Shown: in pieces, positions 43,632-51,852 of the stretch
How positions within the stretch are numbered: the first letter of the stretch is position 1
How the letters are laid out: every line of letters begins with the position of its first letter
DNA from: Streptomyces parvus
GTDB taxonomy: Bacteria > Actinomycetota > Actinomycetes > Streptomycetales > Streptomycetaceae
Direction of reading: 5' to 3'
DNA: 64,000 nucleotides
Assembly (NCBI RefSeq): GCF_032121415.1
Contig: NZ_CP135079.1
Span: 620,001-684,000 of the forward strand
Made by a program: the position numbers and the translations under genes
The notes under the pieces: generated by a model
Told to the model about the DNA's origin: nothing
Seen by the model: only the letters and a program-made list of their open reading frames with translations
Databases searched by the model: none

Positions 43632-44776
43632 GGGCGGGGGCGGACGCCCGTCCGCGCAGCGTCCCCGCCGCGACGGTCCACGACCACATCACCGACGCGG
43701 TGAAGACCCCGGACCTGATCCGGCTGACCGACGACGTCGTCCTCGCCCGCTTCGAGACGATGAAGGTGTACGCCGCCCTCGGCGCGGTCCGCTCGCTGCT
43801 GCGCCGAGGCCGGGTGGTCCCCGGGCAGACCCTGGTCGACAGCTCCAGCGGCATCTACGCGCTGGCCCTCGCCATGGCCTGCCACCGTTACGGGCTGCGC
43901 TGCCACATCGTCGCCTCCACCACCGTGGACGCCACCATGCGGGCGCAGTTGGAGATCCTCGGCGCGACGGTCGACGCGATGCCGCCCTCGCAGAGCCTGC
44001 GTCTGGACCAGGAGCTGCGCGTACGCCATGTGCGCCGGCTGCTGGCCGAACGGCCCGACTTCCACTGGATGCGGCAGTACCACGACGGGGTTCACCACGA
44101 GGGCTACCGGGAGTTCGCACAGCTGCTGACGGGGGCGCTGCCGGAAGGTCCGCTGACGGTGGTCGGCGCGGTCGGCACGGGTGCGTCGACCGGTGGACTG
44201 GCGCGTGCGCTGCGGGAGTCGGGGCGGTCGGTGCGGCTGGTGGGCATCCAGCCGTTCGGCAGTGTGACCTTCGGGAGCGAGCGGTTCGAGGACCCGGAGG
44301 CGATCATCGCGGGTATCGGCAGCTCGATCCCGTTCGGGAACGTCCGGCACGAGCTGTACGACACCGTCCACTGGCTGGACTTCCGCCATGCGATGGCCGG
44401 GGCGGTCGGACTGCTGCGGGAGCACGCGGTGTTCGCGGGTCTCTCCACCGGGGCGGCCCATCTGACGGCCTCCTGGGAGGCGGCCCGCGAGCCCGGGCGG
44501 CTCCATCTGGTGCTGGGCGCCGACACCGGACACCGGTACGCGGAGCGGGTGTTCGCCCGGCACGCCGAGGCCCTGGACCCGGCGGGGCTGCGGCCCCGGA
44601 CCATCGTCTCGCCGGACGACCTGCGGCCGCCGTGGTCGGTGATGGAGTGGGCCGGGCGCGCCGCTCCGGAGGCCGCCAGGACCGCCGAGGGCGCCTGGCC
44701 CTCCGAGGGCGATGTCCCCTCCCCGTCCGCGTCCCCCTCCCCTTCCTCCGTACCGAGCGTGGAGCTGCTGCCATGA
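43628..44776 (+). CDS. Fold-type-II PLP enzyme, non-canonical (cysteine-synthase/SbnA-like)
   Basis: The 382-residue protein, GTG 43628 in the preceding stop, has the overall tryptophan-synthase-beta fold: an N-terminal domain, the phosphate-binding loop GAVGTGASTGGLARAL near residue 175, and FAGLSTGAAHLTASW near 285. The usual PLP-lysine motif (NPxGSxKDR) is replaced by RFETMKVYAALGAVRSL near 45; by my alignment Lys sits five positions earlier than normal. The SGN loop reads DSSSGIYALA. This could be an unusual beta-replacement enzyme or a PLP-independent relative. The Ser/Pro-rich C-terminal tail (about 350-382) looks like a linker. Confidence 0.85.
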   Translation: MRAGADARPRSVPAATVHDHITDAVKTPDLIRLTDDVVLARFETMKVYAALGAVRSLLRRGRVVPGQTLVDSSSGIYALALAMACHRYGLRCHIVASTTVDATMRAQLEILGATVDAMPPSQSLRLDQELRVRHVRRLLAERPDFHWMRQYHDGVHHEGYREFAQLLTGALPEGPLTVVGAVGTGASTGGLARALRESGRSVRLVGIQPFGSVTFGSERFEDPEAIIAGIGSSIPFGNVRHELYDTVHWLDFRHAMAGAVGLLREHAVFAGLSTGAAHLTASWEAAREPGRLHLVLGADTGHRYAERVFARHAEALDPAGLRPRTIVSPDDLRPPWSVMEWAGRAAPEAARTAEGAWPSEGDVPSPSASPSPSSVPSVELLP

Positions 44777-45999
44777 CGATCGTCGCACTGGAGTCCCTGT
44801 CCTTCGGCCTCGGACGGATGGCGGCGGCCGCCGCGGAGGCGGGCCACCGGCTGTGCCTGCTGACCGGCGACCGTGCGGTCTACCGGCACGAGCTGGCGGT
44901 GCTGCCGCCGGACGCGCTGGACGTCGTCGATGTCGACACGTGGGACCAGGACGCCGTCCGGCGGGCGCTGGACGCCGTGCCGGACCTGGCCGGGCTGATC
45001 AACACGACGGACACCTGGAGCCTGCCGGCCGCCGAACTGGCCCGCGAACGGGGGCTCCCGGGGCCGGACCCGGAGTCCGTGACGCTGCTGCGGGACAAGC
45101 GCCGGGTCCGGGAGACGCTCCACGCACACGGGTTGAGCCGCAGTACGGCCATGACTGTCCCGCCGGGTCCCGAAGGCGCCGGGGAGGTGCTGCGGGCAGT
45201 GGGGCTGCCCGCGGTCCTGAAGGACTCGGCGGGCACCTCGTCCCGCCATGTGTGGATCGCGCCCGACGAGGAGGCCCTGCACCGGGCACTGGCGGATGCC
45301 GCCGAACAGCGCCTGACGGGAACGCTGTTCGCCGAGGCGTTCCTCGCCGGTCCGCTGTACAGCGCGGAGACCCTCAGCTGGGCCGGGACCACCCGGCTGC
45401 TCGGGGTGCTGAGCCGCCAGACGTCCCGGGCGGCCGTGGTACGGGAGGAGGCGGCGGCGTTCCCGGTGGCGCTGCCGGAGGCCGACCGGGCCGCGATCGA
45501 GGCGTGGGCGGGCCGGGTCCTGGCGGCCGCCGGGCATGAACGGGGCTTCGCCCATGTGGAGTTCATCCTGACGGCCGACGGGCCCGAACTGGTCGAGATC
45601 AACCGGAGGATCGGCGGGGCACTGGTCGGCGAGGTGCTGTGCCGCACGCTGCGGACCAACGTCTACACGGCGATGATGGACGAAGCCCTGGGCCTCCGTC
45701 CAGCGCTGCTGGACGCCCCGCTCGACACCGAAGGCCCCGCGTACGGCTTCGTGTTGGTGTACCCGGAGCGGCCCGGGGTGCTGAAGGGCTGGCTCGGGCT
45801 CGACGAACTCGCCGCCTTTCCCGGGGCGGTGGAGTGGTTCCCGGTGCGCGAGCCCGGCGAGAGCGTGGTCCACGTCGGCGACCAGCGGGGCTGCACGGGC
45901 ATGGTGCTGGCCGAGGGGCGGACGGCGGAGCTGGCCCAGCACCGGGCGTGGAGCGCGGCCGTCCGGGTCCGCCCGGTCGTCATCGCGGACGAGCCGTGA
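44773..45999 (+). CDS. ATP-grasp ligase (amino-acid/peptide ligase-like)
   Basis: The 408-residue protein overlaps the preceding stop (ATGA). It has an N-terminal domain (residues 1-95), an ATP-grasp core (about 100-300) with LRDKRRVRETLHAHGLSR, the Lys in LPAVLKDSAGTSSRHV near 142, an acidic loop YSAETLSWAGTTRLLG near 198, and metal ligands in FAHVEFILT and GPELVEINRRIGG near 260-280, then a C-terminal domain. Such carboxylate-amine ligases make dipeptides or amides through acyl phosphates, as in bacilysin or dapdiamide pathways. Here it would join the PLP-enzyme product to a second amine. Confidence 0.88.
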   Translation: MTIVALESLSFGLGRMAAAAAEAGHRLCLLTGDRAVYRHELAVLPPDALDVVDVDTWDQDAVRRALDAVPDLAGLINTTDTWSLPAAELARERGLPGPDPESVTLLRDKRRVRETLHAHGLSRSTAMTVPPGPEGAGEVLRAVGLPAVLKDSAGTSSRHVWIAPDEEALHRALADAAEQRLTGTLFAEAFLAGPLYSAETLSWAGTTRLLGVLSRQTSRAAVVREEAAAFPVALPEADRAAIEAWAGRVLAAAGHERGFAHVEFILTADGPELVEINRRIGGALVGEVLCRTLRTNVYTAMMDEALGLRPALLDAPLDTEGPAYGFVLVYPERPGVLKGWLGLDELAAFPGAVEWFPVREPGESVVHVGDQRGCTGMVLAEGRTAELAQHRAWSAAVRVRPVVIADEP

Positions 46000-46023
46000 G
46001 AGCCGAGTCCGCAGGAGGGCCGG

Positions 46024-47313
46024 GTGGTGCCGGGCCCACGGCCGAAAAGCGCCCCGGAGCGCCGGGTGCGCGGTGAACGGGCGAACGCACGGCCCCGGTT
46101 CACCGGCCCCCAGCGGTTCCTGCTGGCGGGCTCGTTCCTGATCACGCTGGGCAGCTTCGCCGTGCTGCCCTACATGTCGGTGCTGCTGCACCAGCGGCTC
46201 GGCCTCGGGCTCGGCACGGTCGGCTTCGTGCTGGCCGTCGCCTCGCTGGTCCAGTTCGCCGGGGGCGCGGTCGCGGGCCCGGTGACCGGGCGGATCGGGC
46301 TGCGGCGGGCGATGCTGCTGGCGCTGGCGCTGCGTACAGCGGGGTTCGCCGCGTTCGTACCCGGGCTGACCAGTCCGGTCCTCGCGGTCGGGGCACTGCT
46401 GCTGGTGTCGGCGGGTGCGGCGTTGTATCTCCCGGCCAACAAGGCGTACTTGGTGGACGGCGCGCCCGGCACGGCCCGCCCCCGGCTGCTGTCGGCGAGC
46501 GGTTCGGCGTTCAACGCGGGGATGGCGCTGGGCCCTCCGGCCGCCGCGCCCCTCGTCATGGGCTCGCCCGGGGTGCTGTTCTCCTGCGTCACCGTACTGT
46601 TCGCGCTCGTCGGCGCCGGGCACGCCCTGCTGCCGCGGGGAGCGGCGGACGGGGGCGAGGAGACCCGGTCCGCCGCTCCGGGCCGGGTTGCGAACGCTCC
46701 GCGCCGCCCGGGGCCTTCGCCGTTCGTCGTGACGGTGCTCAGCGTGTACGCGTTCATGTTCTTCCAGCACTACCTGGCGCTGTACGCGGTCCCCCGGACG
46801 TCGGCCGCCTTCTACGGGGCCGTCCTGACGGGGTACGCGGCCCTCCTCGTCGTCGCCCAGCCGCTGCTGGCGGAACGGGTCGCCGCGCTGAGCTACCCGG
46901 CCGCGTTGCGGTGGGGGTTCGGGGCGATGGCGGCGGGCATGGCGGCGATCGGCGCGGGAGGGCACGCGGGGATCGCGGTGGGCGGGGCGCTGCTGTGCCT
47001 CGGGGAGATCGTGCTCTTTTTCAAGAACGACCTGGAGGCGCTGGCCCGTTCGGCCGCCGCCCCGGCGAGCGTGTTCGGGCGGCAGCGGCTGGCGGCGGGC
47101 ATCGGCGCGTTCGCGAGCGGGGTGGTGGGCGGTCAGCTGTACGGGGCGGCGGAGGCGGCGGGCTCGGTGCGGGGGTTCTGGGCGGCGGTCTGCCTCCAGT
47201 GCCTGCTGCTGCCGGTGTTCCTGCTCCGCCGCCGTACCGCCCGGGCCCCCGAGGGATCCCGGGCGGACGCCGCCCAGGGGGTGTCCGGCGGATCAGGGCC
47301 GGACTCGCCCTAA
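46024..47313 (+). CDS. MFS efflux transporter of the operon
   Basis: The 429-residue protein starts with GTG 46024, 24 bp after the ATP-grasp stop, so it is probably co-transcribed. It has 11-12 hydrophobic segments with the MFS layout: FLLAGSFLITLGSFAVLPYM near residue 33, GPVTGRIGLRRAMLLALALR near 85 (loop 2-3 basic motif), and LYLPANKAYLVDG near 138. The family is drug/amino-acid efflux. In this context it most likely exports the product made by the three preceding enzymes, and could also confer self-resistance. Confidence 0.85.
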   Translation: MVPGPRPKSAPERRVRGERANARPRFTGPQRFLLAGSFLITLGSFAVLPYMSVLLHQRLGLGLGTVGFVLAVASLVQFAGGAVAGPVTGRIGLRRAMLLALALRTAGFAAFVPGLTSPVLAVGALLLVSAGAALYLPANKAYLVDGAPGTARPRLLSASGSAFNAGMALGPPAAAPLVMGSPGVLFSCVTVLFALVGAGHALLPRGAADGGEETRSAAPGRVANAPRRPGPSPFVVTVLSVYAFMFFQHYLALYAVPRTSAAFYGAVLTGYAALLVVAQPLLAERVAALSYPAALRWGFGAMAAGMAAIGAGGHAGIAVGGALLCLGEIVLFFKNDLEALARSAAAPASVFGRQRLAAGIGAFASGVVGGQLYGAAEAAGSVRGFWAAVCLQCLLLPVFLLRRRTARAPEGSRADAAQGVSGGSGPDSP

Positions 47314-47338
47314 GGCGTACCGGGCGCCGTGGCCACGG

Positions 47339-48112
47339 TCACGATCCGCAGGACACGCCGCGAGCGGCGCCGGGAGCGGGTTCGGCCGGTTCCGCGCGCC
47401 ACTGTCCGGCGAGTTCGCGGCGGGCGCGCGCCACGCGGGAGCGGACCGTGCCGATCGGGCAGCCCGCGGCGGCCGCGGCCTCCTCGTAGGACGCGCCCAG
47501 CAGCTGGGTAAGGACGAACGCCTGGCGGCGGGCCGGGTCCAGTCGGCGCAGGGCGTCCAGCACCGCGGCGGACTCCTCGAATCCGGGCAGATGGCGGGGC
47601 TGGGCGCGTTCCGCGGCGGTCTGCCAGTCCGCGGTGTCGGCGGTCCGGGGGCGTACGGCGGCCGCCCGGTGCCGGTCGATGACGACGCGCCGCGCGATCG
47701 ACATCAGCCAGGTCCGGGCGCAGGACCGCCCCGCGAACCGGGCCAGTCCGCTCATCGCCCGCAGGTAGGTCTCCTGGGCCAGGTCGTCCGCGCCCGGGGC
47801 GTCGGAGCTGAGATAGGCGACGAACCGGCGGACGTCCTCGTAGGTCGCCCGGACGAACCGGTCGGCGGCCTCCCGGTCCCCGCCGCCCGCGGCCAGCGCC
47901 CAGTCGGTGATCTGCCCGTCGTTCTGCCGGGCGGCCGGGACCCGGGGACGGGGCGGACGGGTGGCGGACACCCGGAGGACCGGCGGCCGGGAGACGGGGG
48001 GCCGGACGGGCGGCGCGGCAGCCGGTGATGCGGCGGCGGCCGGCCGTACGGCGGTCCGGGCCACGGCGGCGGGTCGCGCGGCGGCCGGTAGCGCGGGAGC
48101 AGGAAGTGTCAC
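47339..48112 (-). CDS. ECF-type RNA polymerase sigma factor
   Basis: Of the 257 residues, about the first 80 are an Ala/Pro/Arg-rich low-complexity extension; sigma region 2 follows (DDLAQETYLRAMSGL near 125) and region 4 (LGASYEEAAAAAGCPIGTVR near 210). GTG 48112 is the first start with an AAGGA-like site, but an internal GTG near LRVSATRP would remove much of the extension. No anti-sigma factor adjoins it. It lies downstream of a His-rich membrane protein in the same direction, with a hairpin between, so it may respond to metal or redox conditions through those membrane proteins; inference only. Confidence 0.85.
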   Translation of the reverse strand: MTLPAPALPAAARPAAVARTAVRPAAAASPAAAPPVRPPVSRPPVLRVSATRPPRPRVPAARQNDGQITDWALAAGGGDREAADRFVRATYEDVRRFVAYLSSDAPGADDLAQETYLRAMSGLARFAGRSCARTWLMSIARRVVIDRHRAAAVRPRTADTADWQTAAERAQPRHLPGFEESAAVLDALRRLDPARRQAFVLTQLLGASYEEAAAAAGCPIGTVRSRVARARRELAGQWRAEPAEPAPGAARGVSCGS

Positions 48113-48223
48113 AGCAGTCCTTCGCGTCCTTGCGGAGCCGCGGCAGCGGTCGCCCGGCTCCGGTGGCCGGTTCCGTGCCGGACGCGCCGCTGGGGCGGGC
48201 CCGGGGGGACCGGCATGCCTGTC

Positions 48224-48249
48224 ACGGGTGTGCGAGGGCGCACACCCGT
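48224..48249 (-). terminator. Hairpin between the His-rich membrane gene and the sigma gene
   Basis: ACGGGTGTGCG (48224-48234) and CGCACACCCGT (48239-48249) form an 11-bp perfect stem with a 4-nt loop, 40 bp past the membrane-gene stop. It may terminate that gene or act as an operator for the sigma gene. Confidence 0.55.
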
Positions 48250-48288
48250 ACCGCCTCCGGAGCACAGCGGCCGGAGGGCGGATGGAGG

Positions 48289-48972
48289 TCAGAGGAAGCG
48301 GAGGGAGAGCGGGGGCCCGCGCCGGGAGATGGCGTGCAGGGCGAGAAGGTCCTGGGGGCGGCGGCCGGCCCGGCGCCGGGTGCGCCGCCGGGCGGGCGGC
48401 ACGGGGGCGGGCGGCGTCGCGGACCACAGGCGCCAGGCCGTCCGCAGCGGGGCGCGGACGAACAGCACCAGGCAGCGGCCCAGCCGGGCGAGGGCGACCT
48501 CGCCGCGCCACAGCCACCAGCCGCAGACCAGCCCCGCCAGCGCGTGGGCGACGGCCATGCCGAGGGTGAACAGCGTCCCGTCGAAGGCGGCCAGAAGCCC
48601 CATCAGGTCCGACGGGCCGCCGATCGGGACCTCGTGCGCGGAGTGGCCCATGGCACCCGAGGCATGGTGCCCACCGCCCGCGTGGTGCGCGCCGGCGCCG
48701 GACGGCAGCCAGGATCCGGCACCGGAGAAGAAGGCGTGCAGCCCCACCTGTCCCAGGACATGGGCGGCGACGGTCGCCGGAGCGCTCCGTTCCCGCGCGG
48801 CGAGCCACCATCCCGCCCCGCACACCGGCAGCAGCGCGGCGGCCTGGACGAGCAGGGGCAGGGACGCGCCGGACATCAGCGCGTGGCCGAGCCCGGACAC
48901 GGCGACGCACACGACCGCGAACAGCGCGGTGCGCCCGAGTCGGAGTGCGGTTCCGGCTCCCATGGCAGCCAT
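48289..48972 (-). CDS. His-rich polytopic membrane protein, possible metal handling
   Basis: The 227-residue protein has about four hydrophobic helices (for example TALFAVVCVAVSGLGHALMS near residue 12 and LVQAAALLPVCGAGWWLAA near 40) and an external loop near 95-115 rich in His and Met (AHHAGGGHHASGAMGHSAHE), a composition seen in copper or zinc handling proteins. The C terminus is Arg/Pro-rich and ends RFL. ATG 48972 is chosen over ATG 48963 and an upstream ORF start. It is divergent from a ferric-reductase-like gene and probably regulated with it. Confidence 0.72.
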   Translation of the reverse strand: MAAMGAGTALRLGRTALFAVVCVAVSGLGHALMSGASLPLLVQAAALLPVCGAGWWLAARERSAPATVAAHVLGQVGLHAFFSGAGSWLPSGAGAHHAGGGHHASGAMGHSAHEVPIGGPSDLMGLLAAFDGTLFTLGMAVAHALAGLVCGWWLWRGEVALARLGRCLVLFVRAPLRTAWRLWSATPPAPVPPARRRTRRRAGRRPQDLLALHAISRRGPPLSLRFL

Positions 48973-49055
48973 GGTGCCAGCCGCACCCACCCGGGCGGGA
49001 AGAGCACCAGATGCCGAAACAACGGGAGTTCGCCTCGTTTGCCCCACCGGCACTG

Positions 49056-49075
49056 CATGTGATCCATGTCACATG
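49056..49075. promoter_or_regulatory. CRP-type palindrome between two divergent membrane genes
   Basis: CATGTGA-N6-TCACATG is a perfect 7-bp inverted repeat (TGTGA-N6-TCACA core). It also fits the GTG-N6-GNCAC pattern described for Streptomyces Crp (GTG ATCCAT GTCAC). It lies 84 bp before the start of the His-rich gene (minus) and 114 bp before the ferric-reductase-like gene (plus), in a place where it could control both. Confidence 0.6.
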
Positions 49076-49188
49076 GCACTGCTGGGAACTTTCCCCTCCC
49101 GCCGCCCGACTGCTCCAACAACGCGTCTGCGTACGCCTCGTGGCCCGGGGCCGCCGCACCCGCCCCCATCCCGCCCCGAAGAGGCCGC

Positions 49189-50199
49189 ATGACGAACCCG
49201 CCCCCCGCCCCCGAACCGGCGGCCGCCGAGGCGCCCGTAACCACCGCACCCGGCGACCGCCAGGTCCCCGGACCCCGCCCGCCGGGAGAGCCGAGACGGC
49301 CGACGCTCCGCTCCGACCTGCGGGCCTCGTGGCCCGACGGGCTGGTGGCGCTCGTCATCACCGCGGCGGTCTTCGTCCTGCTCTACATACGCATCCGCAA
49401 CAAGACCTCCTCCACGGTCACCGTGATGCCGTTCATGGCCGACGCGGGCGGCTTCTGGATGTACTTCCTCAGCCAGGCGTTCGGCTGGTCCGCCCTGCTC
49501 TGGGCCTGGGGCACGGTCATCCTCGGGCTGATGCTGTCCGGACCGCGGCCGGGCCGCCTGCCGCTGTCGGGCCCCCGGCTGGAACGCCTGCACCGCACCA
49601 CAAGCCTCAACACCATCGCCCTGATCGCGGCCCACGCCCTGCTCTTCGCGGCGGAACTGGTCCGGCACGACACGGCCGCCTGGAACTCCGCCGTCGCCAC
49701 CGCCTTCGTGGAGGCCTTCGTCCCCGGCGGCTACGACTCCGGTACCGGGCAGATCGCCATCCCCGTCGGCCAGGCCGCGCTCTACCTCGCGATCCCGCTC
49801 GGCCTGCTCTTCTACGTACGCCACCGCATCGGCCCCAAGACCTGGCGGGTCCTGCACCGCTGTGTGATCGCCGTCTACGTCCTCAGCGTCTGGCACACCC
49901 TGCTGTACGGGACCAACGTCTGGTACGACGGCTGGTTCCGCACCAGCGTCTGGCTGCTCCAGCTCCCGATCGCCGCCCTGCTGCTCCTGCGGCTGCTGCG
50001 GCCCGCCCGCCGCTCCGAGAAACTGCCCGCCCGCCCCGGGGCGGGCGCCGGGGCCCGTACGGGGTGGGCTCTGCGGCTGGGCGGCCGGCTCGCGGTGGTG
50101 GCGATCGTGGTGGCCCTGATCGCCGTCGTGGCCGGCGGCAGGGACGGCGGGCGCAGCATGCCCCCGGACGACACCTCCTCCACCCACAACCACGACTAG
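49189..50199 (+). CDS. Ferric-reductase-like transmembrane protein
   Basis: The 336-residue protein has a Pro/Ala-rich N terminus (1-45) and six helices in the ferric-reductase/YedZ-like cytochrome b arrangement. Possible heme-ligating His residues occur in RLERLHRTTSLNTIALIAAH (about 128-147) and in HRCVIAVYVLSVWHTLLYGT (about 225-244). No FAD/NADPH domain follows, so it would need a partner reductase. The C-terminal tail ends with HNHD. AAGAGG lies upstream of ATG 49189. It is divergent from the His-rich membrane protein, which supports a shared role in metal or redox chemistry. Confidence 0.82.
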   Translation: MTNPPPAPEPAAAEAPVTTAPGDRQVPGPRPPGEPRRPTLRSDLRASWPDGLVALVITAAVFVLLYIRIRNKTSSTVTVMPFMADAGGFWMYFLSQAFGWSALLWAWGTVILGLMLSGPRPGRLPLSGPRLERLHRTTSLNTIALIAAHALLFAAELVRHDTAAWNSAVATAFVEAFVPGGYDSGTGQIAIPVGQAALYLAIPLGLLFYVRHRIGPKTWRVLHRCVIAVYVLSVWHTLLYGTNVWYDGWFRTSVWLLQLPIAALLLLRLLRPARRSEKLPARPGAGAGARTGWALRLGGRLAVVAIVVALIAVVAGGRDGGRSMPPDDTSSTHNHD

Positions 50200-50246
50200 G
50201 ACACCACGGACGAGCGCTGTCGGCCCGGCGACGTACGCTCGGGGGC

Positions 50247-51116
50247 ATGACCACCAACGATCTTCCCGTGATCGCCGCAGTCGACGGTTCCACGCACAGC
50301 CGGCAGGCGCTGGACTGGGCCACGCGCGAAGCCGTGCGGCGCGGGCTGCCGCTGCTGATCGTCCACGTCCGCCCGCTCACCCGGCAGGTCGACGAGGAGA
50401 CCGGGCGGCGCGAGGCCGAGGCGCTCCTGGCCGAGTCGGTACGCCGGAGCGCGCTCATCGCCCCGGAGCTGCGGCCGTCGACGCTGGCCCCGCTGGACTT
50501 CCCGTCGGCGGCCCTGGTCTCGCTGGGCCGGGACGCGTCGATGATCGTGGTCGGATCGCGCGGACTCGGCGGCTTCCGCTCGCTGATGATCGGTTCCAAC
50601 AGCCTCGCCACCGCGTCGATGGCGAGCTGTCCCGTCGTCGTGGTGCAGGACGACCGCCCCGAGGGGGACGACGACCGGGGTGCGGACGCGGACGCCTTCA
50701 CCGACATCGTGGCGGGGGTGGCCGCCGACGAGAGCAGCGAGGCGGTCCTGGAGTTCGCCTTCGCCACCGCGGCCTCCCGGCCGGGGGCCCGGCTGCGGAT
50801 CGTCCACGGCTGGACGATGTTCTCCTCGATGCTCGCGGGCGGCCCCGTCCTGGACCGGCAGGAGGCCGCGGGGTCCGCCGCCCGGACGCTGGCCGAGCTG
50901 ACCTCGGGCTGGCACGAGAAGTACCCGCAGGTGGAGGTCGTCCGGGAGCCGGTCAACGGTTCCGCCTCGCGCACCCTGGTGACCGCGTCGGCGACGGCGG
51001 CCCTGACGGTGATCGGCCGCCGCAAGGGCGGTGAGTCGCTCGGGCTCGGGCTGTCCCCGGTGGCGCAGACGGCGGTCACGCACGCGCTGGGACCGGTCGC
51101 CGTCGTCCCCTGCTGA
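50247..51116 (+). CDS. Universal stress protein, tandem UspA domains
   Basis: The 289-residue protein has two UspA domains (about residues 5-140 and 150-288). The first contains AAVDGSTHSRQALDWA and the ATP-binding signature VGSRGLGGFRSLMIGSNS near 105; the second keeps VIGRRKGGESLGLGLSPVA near 262, a weaker match. Such tandem Usp proteins in actinobacteria bind ATP and are often induced in stationary phase or low oxygen. It starts 47 bp after the ferric-reductase-like gene and may be co-transcribed with it. Confidence 0.92.
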   Translation: MTTNDLPVIAAVDGSTHSRQALDWATREAVRRGLPLLIVHVRPLTRQVDEETGRREAEALLAESVRRSALIAPELRPSTLAPLDFPSAALVSLGRDASMIVVGSRGLGGFRSLMIGSNSLATASMASCPVVVVQDDRPEGDDDRGADADAFTDIVAGVAADESSEAVLEFAFATAASRPGARLRIVHGWTMFSSMLAGGPVLDRQEAAGSAARTLAELTSGWHEKYPQVEVVREPVNGSASRTLVTASATAALTVIGRRKGGESLGLGLSPVAQTAVTHALGPVAVVPC

Positions 51117-51182
51117 GGCTGTTCCGTCTCCTGTGGACGCAGGACTCTTGGCCTGGCGGGCGGCGTGACCGAGACTTGGCCG

Positions 51183-51695
51183 ATGACACAGCGTGTGGCG
51201 CTCGCGACCGTGCTGGACCGGCTTGCCATCGATGCGGTGATCACCGGATATGCGGTGGCCGTCGACGAGGGGGCCTGGTCGGACTACGGCGCCCTGTTCA
51301 CCCCGGACGGCCGGGCGGACTACCGGAGCGCGGGCGGCGTGGAGGGTCCGGCCGACGAGGTCGCCCGGTGGCTGGAGGAGACGATGCGTCTCTTCCCCGT
51401 ACGCCAGCACCTGATCGTCAACCGCCGGATCGACCTGGAGGATCTGGGCGGCTACCCGGGCGACCGGGCCGAGGTGCGGGCCGACTACCTCAATCCGATG
51501 TGCCTGGCCCGGCAGGCGTCGAGCGGTTCGGACGCGGACGCGCCGGGCGAGGCGGATGCCGGGCGGTCGGGCGCCGCCGCGCCCGACTTCGTGACCGGCG
51601 GCCGCTCCACCTTCGCACTGCACCGCGCCGAGGCGGGCTGGCTGATCCGCACGGTCGCCGTACACGAGAAGTGGCGCCGGGCCCCGGGGCCGTAG
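51183..51695 (+). CDS. SnoaL-like (NTF2-fold) protein
   Basis: The 170-residue protein has the SnoaL_4 pattern: AIDAVITGYAVAVDEGAWSD near residue 13, LFTPDGRADYRSAGG near 36 and a C-terminal WLIRTVAVHEKW strand. An acidic, Ala/Ser-rich insertion lies near 115-135. NTF2-fold proteins of this type are polyketide cyclases, hydroxylases or dehydratases in some pathways; most have no assigned function. ATG 51183 or GTG 51165 may start it; neither has a good ribosome site. It is not adjacent to pathway genes. Confidence 0.8.
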   Translation: MTQRVALATVLDRLAIDAVITGYAVAVDEGAWSDYGALFTPDGRADYRSAGGVEGPADEVARWLEETMRLFPVRQHLIVNRRIDLEDLGGYPGDRAEVRADYLNPMCLARQASSGSDADAPGEADAGRSGAAAPDFVTGGRSTFALHRAEAGWLIRTVAVHEKWRRAPGP

Positions 51696-51852
51696 AGCCT
51701 GTCGTCAAACCTCCACCTGCTGGAGCCGTCCGCCGTGCCCCGCTCGGCCCGCGTCCTGTGTCCGGCGGGGATCACCTCCCCCACACTGGGTACCCAGGGG
51801 TCGACGCGGTGACGGCGATCGCCCGCCCGCGCAGGACCGAGGAGGGCACGGC

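Noticed and set aside
49081..49128. GGGAAC with a CGTCT further on as an ECF promoter upstream of the ferric-reductase-like gene
   Set aside because: The spacing is about 34 nt, twice the 16-18 nt needed for ECF promoters.
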